The notes beneath the pieces are model-generated. The model saw nothing but the letters and a program-made list of their open reading frames with translations, searched no databases and had not been told where the DNA came from. A program made the position numbers and the translations under genes. From positions 3,410,001 through 3,474,000 of the forward strand of contig OZ245872.1 in the NCBI GenBank assembly GCA_965229345.1: a stretch of 64,000 bases of DNA, in the 5' to 3' direction. The stretch comes from PBB1 sp965229345 (GTDB lineage: Bacteria; Pseudomonadota; Gammaproteobacteria; Burkholderiales; Burkholderiaceae_C). This document shows positions 54,655 through 63,640 of this stretch, in pieces (position 1 is the first letter of the stretch; each line of letters starts with the position of its first letter).

Positions 54655-56454
54655 TCACAAGTCCTCGGCGGCAACCGGGGCGCGAAGCAGCATGTCGGTC
54701 AGGGGACGCCCTGGCGCCAGGGTCGGGTAGACGTTCTCGCTGCGATCGACGACCACATCGACAAACACCAGCCGCTCGCGGTCGCTGAACACCTCGTGCA
54801 GCGTCGGCGCCAGCTGGTTGTCGGCCGTGATCCGCACACCGCGATGACCATAGGCCTCGGCCAGGGCCACGAAGTCCGGCAGGGCCTCCATGTAGCTGTG
54901 TGAACGGCGTCGCCCGTGATAGAGGTCCTGCTGCTGCCGCACCATCCCGAGCTGGCTGTTGTTCAGGCAGATGATCTTGATGGGCAAACCATATTGCAGG
55001 CAGGTGATCAGCTCCTTGCTGCTCATCTGGATGCTGCCATCGCCGCTGACGCACACGATCGTCCTGCCGGGGTGGCCTGTCGCGGCTCCGATCGCTGCCG
55101 GCAGGCCATAACCCATCGTTCCCAGCCCGCCGGAATTGACCCACCGCCGTGGTTCACGGAACTGGAAATACTGGGCCGTCCACATCTGATGCTGGCCGAC
55201 ATCCGAGGTGACGATGAAGTCACCCGCACCGGGTAAATTCGACAGCACCTCGATGACGCGCTGCGGCTTGATCGCCTGCAACGCCCGCGGATAGACCAGA
55301 CAGCGCGCGGCACGCCAACCACCGATCACCTGCCACCAATCCCCCTGCGCAGCCGCCACGCCGGGGTGCTCACCCAGCTGCGCGATCAAGGCATCGAGCA
55401 CCCGCCCGCAGTGCCCCACGATCGGGATGTCCACCGCCACACGCTTGTCGATCGAGGTCGGGTCGATGTCGATGTGAATGATCCGACGCTGTGGCCGGGC
55501 AAAGTCCACCGGGTCACCGATCACCCGATCGTCGAAACGCGCCCCGATCGCGATCAGCACGTCGCAATGCTGCATCGCCATGTTGGCCTCGTACAAGCCA
55601 TGCATGCCCAGCATGCCGAGCCACTGCGGATGCGTGGCGTCGAACGCCCCCAGGCCCATCAGCGTGCCAGTCACCGGCGCACCGGTCAGCTCGGCCAGCG
55701 CGCGCAGCTGCAGGTGCGCGTTCCCAGCGATGACCCCACCCCCGTAGTAGATGAGCGGCCGCTTCGCATCCCGGATGGCTTCAACGGCAATTCGGATCTG
55801 GTTCCGGGGTGGTGGGCGATTGACACGGTACGCCGGGATCACGACCGCGCCGCTGTAATCGAACGGACGCGTGCGGATCGCACCCAGCACCTCGGCCGTG
55901 AACTCGATCAACACCGGTCCGGGCCGGCCTGTGCGAGCCAGGTGAAAGGCCTTCTTCACGACGGTTTCGAGCTGGTCTGCATCGGAAAGCACCAGGCTGT
56001 GCTTGACGCAGGACCGCGTCACGCCCATCGAGTCCACGACCTCGCTGCCATCCAACACGCCCTGCACCACGAGCACGACCAAGGGAATGGAATCGAGGTG
56101 GGCCGTGGCGATACCGGTGATCGCACTGGAGACCCCCGCACCGGCAGTGACCAGGCAGACACCCACAGCGGCATCGGCAGACGTGCGAGCGTAGCCGTCG
56201 GCTGCATGCGCAGCACTTTGTTCGTGCCTCAGGAAGACCACATCGATGTCACTGCGATCCAGGCGGTCGAACAGTGGCATGCCGACCGGGCCCGGGTGGG
56301 CGAAGATGACTCGCACCCCCTCGGCCCGCAATGCCGCGACCAGAAAATCGTCAACGGTCGTCGGGACCGATTCCGTCTTCTCCCTGTGCGGACTCAACAT
56401 GGCGGGCGACGCCCATGTGGCGACGGTGGGGGAGAGAGTGGGCTGCACATCCAT
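54655..56454 (-). CDS. Acetolactate synthase large-subunit-like ThDP enzyme
   Basis: 599 residues from ATG 56454; ATG 56400 would remove an unconserved 18-residue lead. ThDP-enzyme order: pyrimidine domain with the catalytic Glu in RHEQSAAHAADGYART, a central domain, and the pyrophosphate domain with GDGSIQMSSKEL and a following NN metal motif. The usual YPGG of acetolactate synthases reads HPGP. No small regulatory subunit gene is adjacent. It may be a catabolic or paralogous synthase. Chemistry other than acetolactate formation is possible. Confidence 0.85.
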   Translation of the reverse strand: MDVQPTLSPTVATWASPAMLSPHREKTESVPTTVDDFLVAALRAEGVRVIFAHPGPVGMPLFDRLDRSDIDVVFLRHEQSAAHAADGYARTSADAAVGVCLVTAGAGVSSAITGIATAHLDSIPLVVLVVQGVLDGSEVVDSMGVTRSCVKHSLVLSDADQLETVVKKAFHLARTGRPGPVLIEFTAEVLGAIRTRPFDYSGAVVIPAYRVNRPPPRNQIRIAVEAIRDAKRPLIYYGGGVIAGNAHLQLRALAELTGAPVTGTLMGLGAFDATHPQWLGMLGMHGLYEANMAMQHCDVLIAIGARFDDRVIGDPVDFARPQRRIIHIDIDPTSIDKRVAVDIPIVGHCGRVLDALIAQLGEHPGVAAAQGDWWQVIGGWRAARCLVYPRALQAIKPQRVIEVLSNLPGAGDFIVTSDVGQHQMWTAQYFQFREPRRWVNSGGLGTMGYGLPAAIGAATGHPGRTIVCVSGDGSIQMSSKELITCLQYGLPIKIICLNNSQLGMVRQQQDLYHGRRRSHSYMEALPDFVALAEAYGHRGVRITADNQLAPTLHEVFSDRERLVFVDVVVDRSENVYPTLAPGRPLTDMLLRAPVAAEDL

Positions 56455-56685
56455 GCACCCAGACTCTAAGAACCCTGGCGCGGCACAACATGTCGAATTT
56501 CAGGCGATGCCGGGTGTTTTCAGAATATCCTGCCGCGCGGACGGCACACCGTTCGCCAGCGACTGCAGGCGGCTCCTGTTGAGCGGGCCGCGCTACGCCA
56601 AGATGCCCATGGGGTTGGCCTCGGAGCGGGGGGAAGGTGTGGGTCAGGTCGATCGCGCAGGCGGTGGGCTCGGCACGACCCTGCC

Positions 56686-58065
56686 TCAGGCCAGGCCTCG
56701 CGCCTTCAGTCGGCGGTAGAGGGTGCGCTCGCTCAGGCCCAGTCGGGCGGCGAGCTCGCGCCGGGTTCCTTGAAACGCAGCGATCTGTACCGCCAGATCG
56801 AAGTCGGCGGGGAGCGCCCGGCCACGCACCGGACCATCAGCCGGCGCCGCAGTGGGTGCGGTCGGCGGCGCGTTGCCCCATTCGTCAGGCAGGTGTTCGA
56901 CGCGTACGATGCCGTCGTCGGCGAACAGGCGCGCTCGGTCGAGCACGTTGCGCAGTTCCCGGATGTTGCCGGGCCAATCGTGCGCCTGCAGCCGTGCCAT
57001 GGCCTCCGGCGCCACCGACACGCGGTGCTGGGTGGCGTCACCGCGCTGCAGAAATGAATCCACCAGCATCGGGATGTCGTCCGCGCGATCGCGCAGCGGC
57101 GGCAAGTGGATGGGGAACGCCGCGATGCGGTAGTACAGGTCTTGCCGGAACCGGCCGTCGGCCACCATCTGCCGCAGCGGCTGATGCGTGGCGGCTACCA
57201 ACCTGAAGTCGGCCTGCTGGGTCTCGACGCTGCCGACCCGACGGAAGGTTCCCGACTCGATGAGGCGCAGCAGCTTCACCTGCATCGACAGCGGCACATC
57301 GCCCATCTCGTCGAGAAACAGCGTGCCCCCCTGCGCTGTTTCGACCAACCCCTTCTTGCGCACAGTCGCCCCAGTGAACGCACCCTTCTCGTAGCCGAAG
57401 AGTTCGCTCTCGAACAGGGTTTCGGTGAGACCCGAGCAATCCACCACCACGAAAGGTCCGCCGGCGCGGTCGCTCGCCTCGTGCACGGCACGGGCAAACA
57501 GTTCCTTGCCGGTGCCCGATTCGCCGAGCAGCAGCACCGGCAGCATCGAGGCGCTGACCCGTTGCACCGCGGCCAGTGCGGCATTGAAGGCGGGCGAGCG
57601 GCCCACCAGGCCATCGGCACTGGGGCGCGCCGACGCATGGCGCACCGTCGACAAGCGCTCGACATATGCCACCACGGCTCTTTCAGCGTCGAGGATCGGC
57701 CGCAGTTCCACATCCACATGCTCGGGGCCGCGCGGCGTGTGGTGGATGTGCAGCACGCGGTCGGGCCCCTTGAGCTCGAAGGCCCGCTTCATCGGGCAGT
57801 GCTCGCCGGCCTGATCGCAGGGCACTTCGTAGTGGTGGGAAATGCGAAAGCACTTGTGGCCGATGAAGGGCTTGTCCACCGCCCCGAACTGCCGCCGGTA
57901 GGCGGTGTTCGCGGCCAGGATGTTGTAGTCGGGGTCGAGCACGATCATCGGCTGCGATTCGTGCTCCAGGAACGACACCAGGGCCTGCACCTGGGGAGCA
58001 GCACTCAGCCCGCCGGGTTCGTCGGCAGAGGCCTTCGCAGTGGACGCGGGAGTGATGTTCAGCAT
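56686..58065 (-). CDS. fisR: FisR-like sulfide-responsive sigma-54 activator
   Basis: 459 residues. An N-terminal PAS-like sensor (about 28-140) carries C72, C83 and C90, with the 11- and 7-residue spacing known for the persulfide-sensing cysteines of FisR. A sigma-54 interaction AAA domain follows with GESGTGKE (Walker A), EKGAFTGA (GAFTGA loop), GGTLFLDEMGD (Walker B) and FRQDLYYRI, then a Fis-type helix-turn-helix (RRELAARLGLSERTLYRRL). It is divergent from the sulfide-oxidation operon with a sigma-54 promoter between them, which strongly supports this role. Confidence 0.92.
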   Translation of the reverse strand: MLNITPASTAKASADEPGGLSAAPQVQALVSFLEHESQPMIVLDPDYNILAANTAYRRQFGAVDKPFIGHKCFRISHHYEVPCDQAGEHCPMKRAFELKGPDRVLHIHHTPRGPEHVDVELRPILDAERAVVAYVERLSTVRHASARPSADGLVGRSPAFNAALAAVQRVSASMLPVLLLGESGTGKELFARAVHEASDRAGGPFVVVDCSGLTETLFESELFGYEKGAFTGATVRKKGLVETAQGGTLFLDEMGDVPLSMQVKLLRLIESGTFRRVGSVETQQADFRLVAATHQPLRQMVADGRFRQDLYYRIAAFPIHLPPLRDRADDIPMLVDSFLQRGDATQHRVSVAPEAMARLQAHDWPGNIRELRNVLDRARLFADDGIVRVEHLPDEWGNAPPTAPTAAPADGPVRGRALPADFDLAVQIAAFQGTRRELAARLGLSERTLYRRLKARGLA

Positions 58066-58100
58066 GGGGATCTGCAGAGTGCGGGCGATTGTGCGTCACG

Positions 58101-58166
58101 CTGCCATGTCTGCCAACCGCAGCGCCTGAGCTGCCAATTTGATCTGCCAGTTGGACCAGATGGCAG
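58101..58166 (+). promoter_or_regulatory. Putative FisR upstream activating sites
   Basis: CTGCCA occurs at 58101, 58110, 58131 and 58144, and the last is mirrored by TGGCAG at 58161-58166. The 23 bp element 58144-58166 is a near-perfect palindrome (arms CTGCCAGTTGG and CCAGATGGCAG). It lies about 90-155 bp upstream of the sigma-54 promoter, the usual distance for an activator site. Binding by FisR is inferred. Confidence 0.6.
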
Positions 58167-58253
58167 TTACTCGAACACGTCGTCTCCGGGCTTGTCGAGT
58201 CAATGTTTCTACATATCAACGAGTTACAGCGTTTCCCAGGCTGATCGACCGGC

Positions 58254-58269
58254 TGGCACGCGTCTTGAA
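58254..58269 (+). promoter_or_regulatory. Sigma-54 promoter of the sulfide-oxidation operon
   Basis: TGGCACG-CGTC-TTGAA matches the -24/-12 consensus TGGCACG-N4-TTGCW except for A in place of C in the -12 GC. GG and G(A) are 10 bp apart. It lies 68 bp before the DUF2892 ATG and opposite the gene of a sigma-54 activator, which makes chance occurrence unlikely. Confidence 0.8.
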
Positions 58270-58337
58270 GTGTCATTGTGTGCGGCAGTGCCATCGACGC
58301 TGCCAATTCAGCCCCAACCACTTGCGGGAGACCCCTC

Positions 58338-58532
58338 ATGCACAAGAACGAAGGCCCCTTGGACCGCGCGCTGCGCGTCGGTGCCGGCTTGATCCTGATC
58401 GGCTTGGCGGCCACGAATGTGATCGGCGCCTGGGGCTACCTCGGCGCCGTTCCGCTGATCACCGGCATCGTGGGCATCTGCCCTCTGTATTCGCTGCTGC
58501 GCATCAACACCTGTGCGGTCCAGCGCCGCTGA
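58338..58532 (+). CDS. DUF2892 small membrane protein
   Basis: 64 residues, two transmembrane helices. The opening NEGPLDRALRVGAGLILIGL and the ending GICPLYSLLRINTC, with its two cysteines, fit DUF2892 (the membrane part of YgaP-like rhodaneses). These accompany many sulfur-metabolism genes. First gene after the sigma-54 promoter; 16 bp before the persulfide dioxygenase gene. Confidence 0.9.
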   Translation: MHKNEGPLDRALRVGAGLILIGLAATNVIGAWGYLGAVPLITGIVGICPLYSLLRINTCAVQRR

Positions 58533-58548
58533 ACGGGCCGACAGATCC

Positions 58549-59445
58549 ATGAACGCGCGAACCTCTCTCCATGTCGAAGGCTTCTTCGATCCCGGCACGT
58601 GGACCGTCAGCTACCTCGTGCTCGACACCGCGACGAAGCGCTGCGCGCTCATCGACAGCGTGCTCGACTACGACCCCAAGTCGGGCCGCACCTCGCATGC
58701 CAGCGCCGACCGGTTGATCGCACGCGTGCGTGAACTGGGCGCCACCGTGGAGTGGATCCTGGAAACCCATGTCCACGCCGATCACCTCTCGGCAGCGCAC
58801 TACCTGAAGGGGCATCTGGGCGGCAAGCTCGGCATCGGCGAGCACATCAAAACGGTGCAGTACGTGTTCGGCCAGCTGTTCAATGCGGGCAGCGACTTTG
58901 CCCGCGACGGCCGCCAGTTCGATCACCTCTTCACCGATGGCGAGGGTTTCAGCATCGGCAGCCTTCGGGCCCGCGCGATGCACACCCCGGGCCACACCCC
59001 GGCCTGCATGACATACCTGGTGAGCACGGATGACGATGCCGACAGGACCTTGTCTGCCTTCGTCGGCGACACGCTGTTCATGCCCGATTACGGAACGGCG
59101 CGCTGCGACTTTCCCGGAGGCGATGCGCGCACGCTCTATCGCTCCATCAACAAGGTGCTGAGCCTGCCGCCCGAGACGCTGCTCTACATGTGCCACGACT
59201 ATCAACCCGGCGGCCGCGAGGTGCAGTTCGTCAGCACCGTGGCCGACGAGCGCGCCCGCAACGTGCACGTGCGCAACGGCATCAGCGAGGAAGAGTTCGT
59301 CGCCATGCGTCATGCGCGTGACGCCACGCTCGACATGCCTACGCTGATCCTGCCGTCGGTACAGGTCAACATGCGCGCCGGCCAGTTGCCCGAACCCGAA
59401 AGCAACGGCACGAGGTACATCAAGATTCCGCTGAACGCCGTTTGA
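58549..59445 (+). CDS. Persulfide dioxygenase-like metallo-beta-lactamase-fold protein
   Basis: 298 residues from the ATG at 58549. Metal motif ETHVHADHLSAA (H-x-H-x-D-H), later HTPGHTPACMTYLV, GDTLFMPDYGTARCDFPGG and CHDY supply the remaining ligands. The pattern is that of ETHE1/PDO-type enzymes, which oxidise glutathione persulfide to sulfite using one iron. Between DUF2892 and the SQR fusion, so it should process SQR products. Confidence 0.9.
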   Translation: MNARTSLHVEGFFDPGTWTVSYLVLDTATKRCALIDSVLDYDPKSGRTSHASADRLIARVRELGATVEWILETHVHADHLSAAHYLKGHLGGKLGIGEHIKTVQYVFGQLFNAGSDFARDGRQFDHLFTDGEGFSIGSLRARAMHTPGHTPACMTYLVSTDDDADRTLSAFVGDTLFMPDYGTARCDFPGGDARTLYRSINKVLSLPPETLLYMCHDYQPGGREVQFVSTVADERARNVHVRNGISEEEFVAMRHARDATLDMPTLILPSVQVNMRAGQLPEPESNGTRYIKIPLNAV

Positions 59446-59496
59446 TCGAGCCCTGATACAGAGCCTCGCCAAGAGGCCCCACCCGGAGACAAGCCT

Positions 59497-61164
59497 ATGG
59501 ACATCAAAGCCCTGACCGCCGAACTGTCGGTCGCGCCCCAGATCACCACGACCGACATGCGCGCGATCGCCGACGCGGGCTTCCGCGCGGTCATCTGCAA
59601 CCGACCCGACGGCGAAAGCGCTGACCAGCCCGTGTACGACGAGCTCGCGCGCGCCGCCCAGGCGCATGGCCTCGAGATCCGCCATCTGCCGGCGGAGTCG
59701 GGCAAGGTCACCGATGAACAGGGGCGGGCCTTCGGCAGGCTGATGAACGAACTCCCCAAGCCAGTACTGGCCTTCTGCCGCACCGGCATGCGGTCGACCA
59801 CGATGTGGGCGCTGTCGCAAGCCGGCACGCTGCCGTTGCCGCAGATCATCGAGCGCTCGGCGCACTCGGGATACGACCTGACAGGCGTGGTTCGACGCAT
59901 CGTCAACGGTGGCAAGACACCAGTCGAAGTGGCCCATGCCACCCATGACATCGTCATCGTCGGTGGTGGTGCCGCGGGCATCGCGGTGGCCGCCAGCCTG
60001 CTGGCGCGCCGCCCGAAGCTCGACATCGCCATCATCGACCCGGCCGATATCCATTACTACCAGCCCGGCTGGACGATGGTGGGTGCAGGGATCTTCGACG
60101 CCGCCTTCACGGCGCGGACAATGGCTTCGGTGCTTCCGCGCGGCGTGCACTGGATCAAATCGGCCGTGGCCGCCTTCGAACCCGAGCACGATGGCGTGAT
60201 CCTCGATGGCTGCCGGGTCGTGAAATACAAGCAGCTGGTGGTGTGCCCGGGACTCAAGCTCGACTGGAACGGCATCGAAGGCCTGACGGAGACGCTGGGG
60301 CGCCACGGCGTCACTTCCAACTACCGCTATGACCTGGCTCCCTACACCTGGGCATTGGTGCAGCAGTTGCGCCAGGGCAAGGCGATCTTCACGCAGCCAC
60401 CGATGCCGATCAAATGCGCCGGTGCGCCGCAAAAGGCGATGTACCTGTCGTCCGACCACTGGCGCCGCAGCCAGGTGCTGAAGGACATCGACATCCAGTT
60501 CTGCAACGCCGGCGCAGTGCTGTTCGGCGTGTCCGATTACGTGCCGGCGTTGATGGAGTACGTGAAGGCCTACGGCATCCATCTGAACTTTGGCCAGACC
60601 CTGGTGGCTGTCGACGGCCCGGAGAAGAAGGCCACCTTCATGACGACCCGCGCCGACGGCACGAAGGAGCGAATCACGCGCGACTTCGACATGCTGCACG
60701 TGGTGCCGCCTCAACGCGCTCCGGACTTCATCCGCGTCAGCCCGTTGGCCGATGCGGCCGGATGGGTCGACGTCGATCCCGGCACGTTGCGCCACAAGGT
60801 GTTTGCCAACATCTACGCGCTCGGCGACGTTGCCAACACCACCAACGCCAAGACCGCGGCAGCAGCACGCAAGCAGGCGCCCGTGGTGGCGCACAACCTG
60901 CTCGCAGCCCGTGGTGCCGCCCAGGGTGAGGCCCAGTACGACGGCTATGGCTCGTGCCCGCTGACCGTGGAGCGCGGCAAGATCGTGCTGGCCGAGTTCA
61001 CCTATGGCGGCAAGGTCTCGCCCAGTTTCCCGAAATGGTTGATCGATGGCACGCGACCTTCGGCGCTGGCCTGGTACCTGAAGGAACGCATCCTGCCCCA
61101 GCTGTATTGGGATGCCATGCTCAAGGGGCGTGAATGGATGGCACAGCCCGAGATGGTGGGCTGA
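59497..61164 (+). CDS. DUF442 sulfurtransferase-like domain fused to sulfide:quinone oxidoreductase
   Basis: 555 residues. Residues 1-115 form a DUF442/TIGR01244 domain with a phosphatase-like active loop FCRTGMRSTTMW (C94). From about 150 the FAD-binding SQR part begins (VIVGGGAAGIAVAASLL), with PGWTMVGAG, Cys in VVCPGLKLDW, Cys in IKCAGAPQKAM, YALGDVAN and C-terminal FTYGGKVSPSFP. SQR oxidises sulfide and passes electrons to quinone. The fused domain may accept or move the persulfide sulfur. It overlaps the SulP gene (TGATG). Confidence 0.92.
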   Translation: MDIKALTAELSVAPQITTTDMRAIADAGFRAVICNRPDGESADQPVYDELARAAQAHGLEIRHLPAESGKVTDEQGRAFGRLMNELPKPVLAFCRTGMRSTTMWALSQAGTLPLPQIIERSAHSGYDLTGVVRRIVNGGKTPVEVAHATHDIVIVGGGAAGIAVAASLLARRPKLDIAIIDPADIHYYQPGWTMVGAGIFDAAFTARTMASVLPRGVHWIKSAVAAFEPEHDGVILDGCRVVKYKQLVVCPGLKLDWNGIEGLTETLGRHGVTSNYRYDLAPYTWALVQQLRQGKAIFTQPPMPIKCAGAPQKAMYLSSDHWRRSQVLKDIDIQFCNAGAVLFGVSDYVPALMEYVKAYGIHLNFGQTLVAVDGPEKKATFMTTRADGTKERITRDFDMLHVVPPQRAPDFIRVSPLADAAGWVDVDPGTLRHKVFANIYALGDVANTTNAKTAAAARKQAPVVAHNLLAARGAAQGEAQYDGYGSCPLTVERGKIVLAEFTYGGKVSPSFPKWLIDGTRPSALAWYLKERILPQLYWDAMLKGREWMAQPEMVG

Positions 61165-62909
61165 TGCCCCTGGCCGCACGCTGGCGTCGCTGGCTGCCCG
61201 GCCTGCCGGTACTGGCCTGGGCGCGACACTACGACCGCGATACCTTCATCGGCGACGGCGTGGCAGCGCTGATCGTGACGATCATGCTGATTCCGCAGAG
61301 CCTGGCCTATGCCCTGCTGGCCGGTCTGCCGCCCGAAGTGGGTCTGTACGCCAGCATCGCACCGCTGCTGCTGTATGCCGTGTTCGGCAGCAGCCGGGTG
61401 CTGGCCGTCGGCCCGGTGGCCGTGGTGTCGCTGATGACAGCGGCGGCGTTGGGCGAGCATGCCGCGCCCGGCTCGGCCCTGTACTGGCCGATGGCCATCA
61501 CGCTGGCCTTTCTGTCCGGTGCCATGCTGCTGGCCATGGGTCTGCTGCGCCTGGGGTTCATCGCCAATTTCCTGAGCCATCCGGTGATCTCGGGCTTCAT
61601 TTCTGCCTCCGGGCTGCTGATCGCCGCCAGCCAGCTGAAGACGCTGATGGGCGTGAATGCCGAGGGGCACAACTTCGTGGGCGTGCTGCTCGCGCTGGCC
61701 CGGCAAGCGCCCCACGCGCACCTGCTGACGCTGGCGGTCGGCGTGCTGGCCACGGCCTTCCTTTTCTGGGTCCGCCAGGGCTTGAAGCCGTTGCTGATGG
61801 GTTGGGGCATGGCAGCCAGACCCGCAGACATCATCACCAAGGCCGGACCGGTGGCGGCCGTGGCCGTCACGACCCTGCTCACCTGGTGGCTGGGCTGGCA
61901 GGAGCAGGGACTGAAGATCGTCGGCACCATCCCGCAGGGCCTGCCGCCCCTGACCTGGCCGAGTTTCGACATGGCGCTGTGGCACGAGCTGGCGGTGCCT
62001 GCGCTGCTGATCAGCGTGGTGGGCTTCGTTGAATCGGTGTCGGTCGGACAGACCTTAGCGGCCAAGCGCCGCCAGCGCATCGAGCCCAGCCAGGAACTGG
62101 TCGCGCTGGGTGCGAGCAACATGGGCGCAGCGTTCACCGGAGGCTTTCCAGTCACTGGCGGCTTCGCTCGATCCGTTGTCAACTTCGATGCCGGTGCCCA
62201 GACGCCGGCAGTCGGGGTATTCACGGCCCTGGGCATCCTGTTGGCCACGCTGCTACTGACGCCTGCGCTCTACTACCTGCCCCAGGCAACCCTCGCGGCC
62301 ACGATCATCGTCGCCGTGCTGTCGTTGGTTGACTTCGGCATTCTCAGACGCACCTGGGTGTACTCCAAGCCCGACTTCTTGGCGGTGGCAGCGACATTGC
62401 TGGCAACGCTGACGGTGGGCGTGGAGACGGGCTTGCTGGTCGGCGTGGGCGTGTCGCTCTCGCTGTACCTGTGGCGCACCAGCCGACCGCACATCGCAAT
62501 CGTGGGGTGGGTGCCGGGCACCGAGCATTTCCGCAATGTGCTGCGCCACCAGGTGGTCGTCAGCCCGGCGCTGCTGAGCCTGCGCGTCGACGAGAGCCTG
62601 TACTTCGCAAATGCACGCAGCCTCGAAGACCGGGTGAACGACGCTGCAGCGACACAGCCCGAGCTGCGTCACGTGGTGCTGCAATGCTCGGCCATCAACG
62701 ACATCGACGCCAGCGCACTCGAAAGCCTGGAGTCCATCGGTCACCGACTGCGCGATGCGGGCATTGCGCTGCACCTGTCGGAGGTGAAGGGGCCGGTGAT
62801 GGATCACCTCCAGCGCACGGACTTCCTGAACCGGCTCAATGGCCAGGTGTTCCTCACTCACTATCAGGCCGTGGCATCACTCACGCCAGACGTCATCGAC
62901 CGTCGTTGA
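61164..62909 (+). CDS. SulP-family anion transporter with STAS domain
   Basis: 581 residues from the ATG overlapping the SQR stop. MLIPQSLAYALLAGLPPEVGLYASI is the classic SulP helix-1 region (given in part: PQSLAYALLAGLPPE). About 11-12 helices and GGFPVTGGFARSVVNFDAGA lead to a C-terminal STAS domain (about 445-570, INDIDASALESLES). Its place at the end of a sulfide-oxidation operon suggests movement of sulfite, sulfate or thiosulfate (inference). Confidence 0.92.
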   Translation: MPLAARWRRWLPGLPVLAWARHYDRDTFIGDGVAALIVTIMLIPQSLAYALLAGLPPEVGLYASIAPLLLYAVFGSSRVLAVGPVAVVSLMTAAALGEHAAPGSALYWPMAITLAFLSGAMLLAMGLLRLGFIANFLSHPVISGFISASGLLIAASQLKTLMGVNAEGHNFVGVLLALARQAPHAHLLTLAVGVLATAFLFWVRQGLKPLLMGWGMAARPADIITKAGPVAAVAVTTLLTWWLGWQEQGLKIVGTIPQGLPPLTWPSFDMALWHELAVPALLISVVGFVESVSVGQTLAAKRRQRIEPSQELVALGASNMGAAFTGGFPVTGGFARSVVNFDAGAQTPAVGVFTALGILLATLLLTPALYYLPQATLAATIIVAVLSLVDFGILRRTWVYSKPDFLAVAATLLATLTVGVETGLLVGVGVSLSLYLWRTSRPHIAIVGWVPGTEHFRNVLRHQVVVSPALLSLRVDESLYFANARSLEDRVNDAAATQPELRHVVLQCSAINDIDASALESLESIGHRLRDAGIALHLSEVKGPVMDHLQRTDFLNRLNGQVFLTHYQAVASLTPDVIDRR

Positions 62910-62964
62910 GGTGCTCGGGATCTCGCCACCGCACTCAATTACCGCGATGTCGATCCGCAAATGA

Positions 62965-62995
62965 AACGGGCCAGCACTTGTGGTGCCGGCCCGTT
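62965..62995 (+). terminator. Hairpin after the sulfide-oxidation operon
   Basis: AACGGGCCAGCAC pairs with GTGCCGGCCCGTT across a 5-base loop: a 13 bp stem with one mismatch. It lies 55 bp after the SulP stop. No clear T tract follows. Confidence 0.6.
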
Positions 62996-63640
62996 GAAAT
63001 GGTTGGCGGTGGGCCGAGTCTCGAGCGAACCACTCTCACAAGCGAATTCCCGACATCAGAGAAATTTACAGGGAATTTGAAACGTTTGGGGGCACCTGCC
63101 TGCACATCTACCGAGCGGAGAGTGAGTCACGGCGCGACTTGCAGGCCGATCCACTGATATTCCGCTGCAAATGGAATAGGGAATTAATTCAGGCCGAACA
63201 GGGAAATTGTTTGGGCTTTGCAGGGAAATCGTTGGCGCGCCTCGCATCAGCGTGAGCTGGCCGAATGCGCGGCCTGGGCGCTGTAATCGCTGGGCGAGTG
63301 ACCGCTGAGACCCTTGCTGCCGCTGAGCGCATGACGGTCGGCTCAGCACGAGGCACGCGCCCCCCCCGAAAGAACGCCTTGTCCCAGCTTCGGAGCGGGC
63401 GGTCCGACGTTTTCGGGAAAGTACCTTGCAACTACTGGCTCAGGCCCGGTCAGCGCATCACCGCAGCAGTTCCGATCCTGAAGGCTCTCCGCGCCGCATG
63501 TGGCGACTCATATGCAGAGACCGAGAACCTATGGGATGAAGGCACCCGCGCGGGTTCCGGCCGAGCCGGTCGGAAAGCGCACCGAATGCCGCCATTTTCC
63601 CCGTTACGATTTGTGCACCCGCATAAAAGAGGGAGTTTGC
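62996..63640. other. Gene-poor region, possibly a decayed element
   Basis: About 645 bp without a convincing gene. AGGGAA(A)TT-like words recur four times between 63070 and 63230 (CAGGGAATTT, TAGGGAATTA, CAGGGAAATT, CAGGGAAATC). Open frames of up to 154 codons exist on both strands but show no recognisable domain, ribosome binding site or sensible composition. It may be a relic or a mobile-element border. No promoter was chosen for the next gene. Confidence 0.5.

Noticed and set aside
62998..63060. Possible tRNA end near 63000
   Set aside because: The stretch looked tRNA-like at first, but no acceptor stem, T-loop or anticodon arm can be paired.
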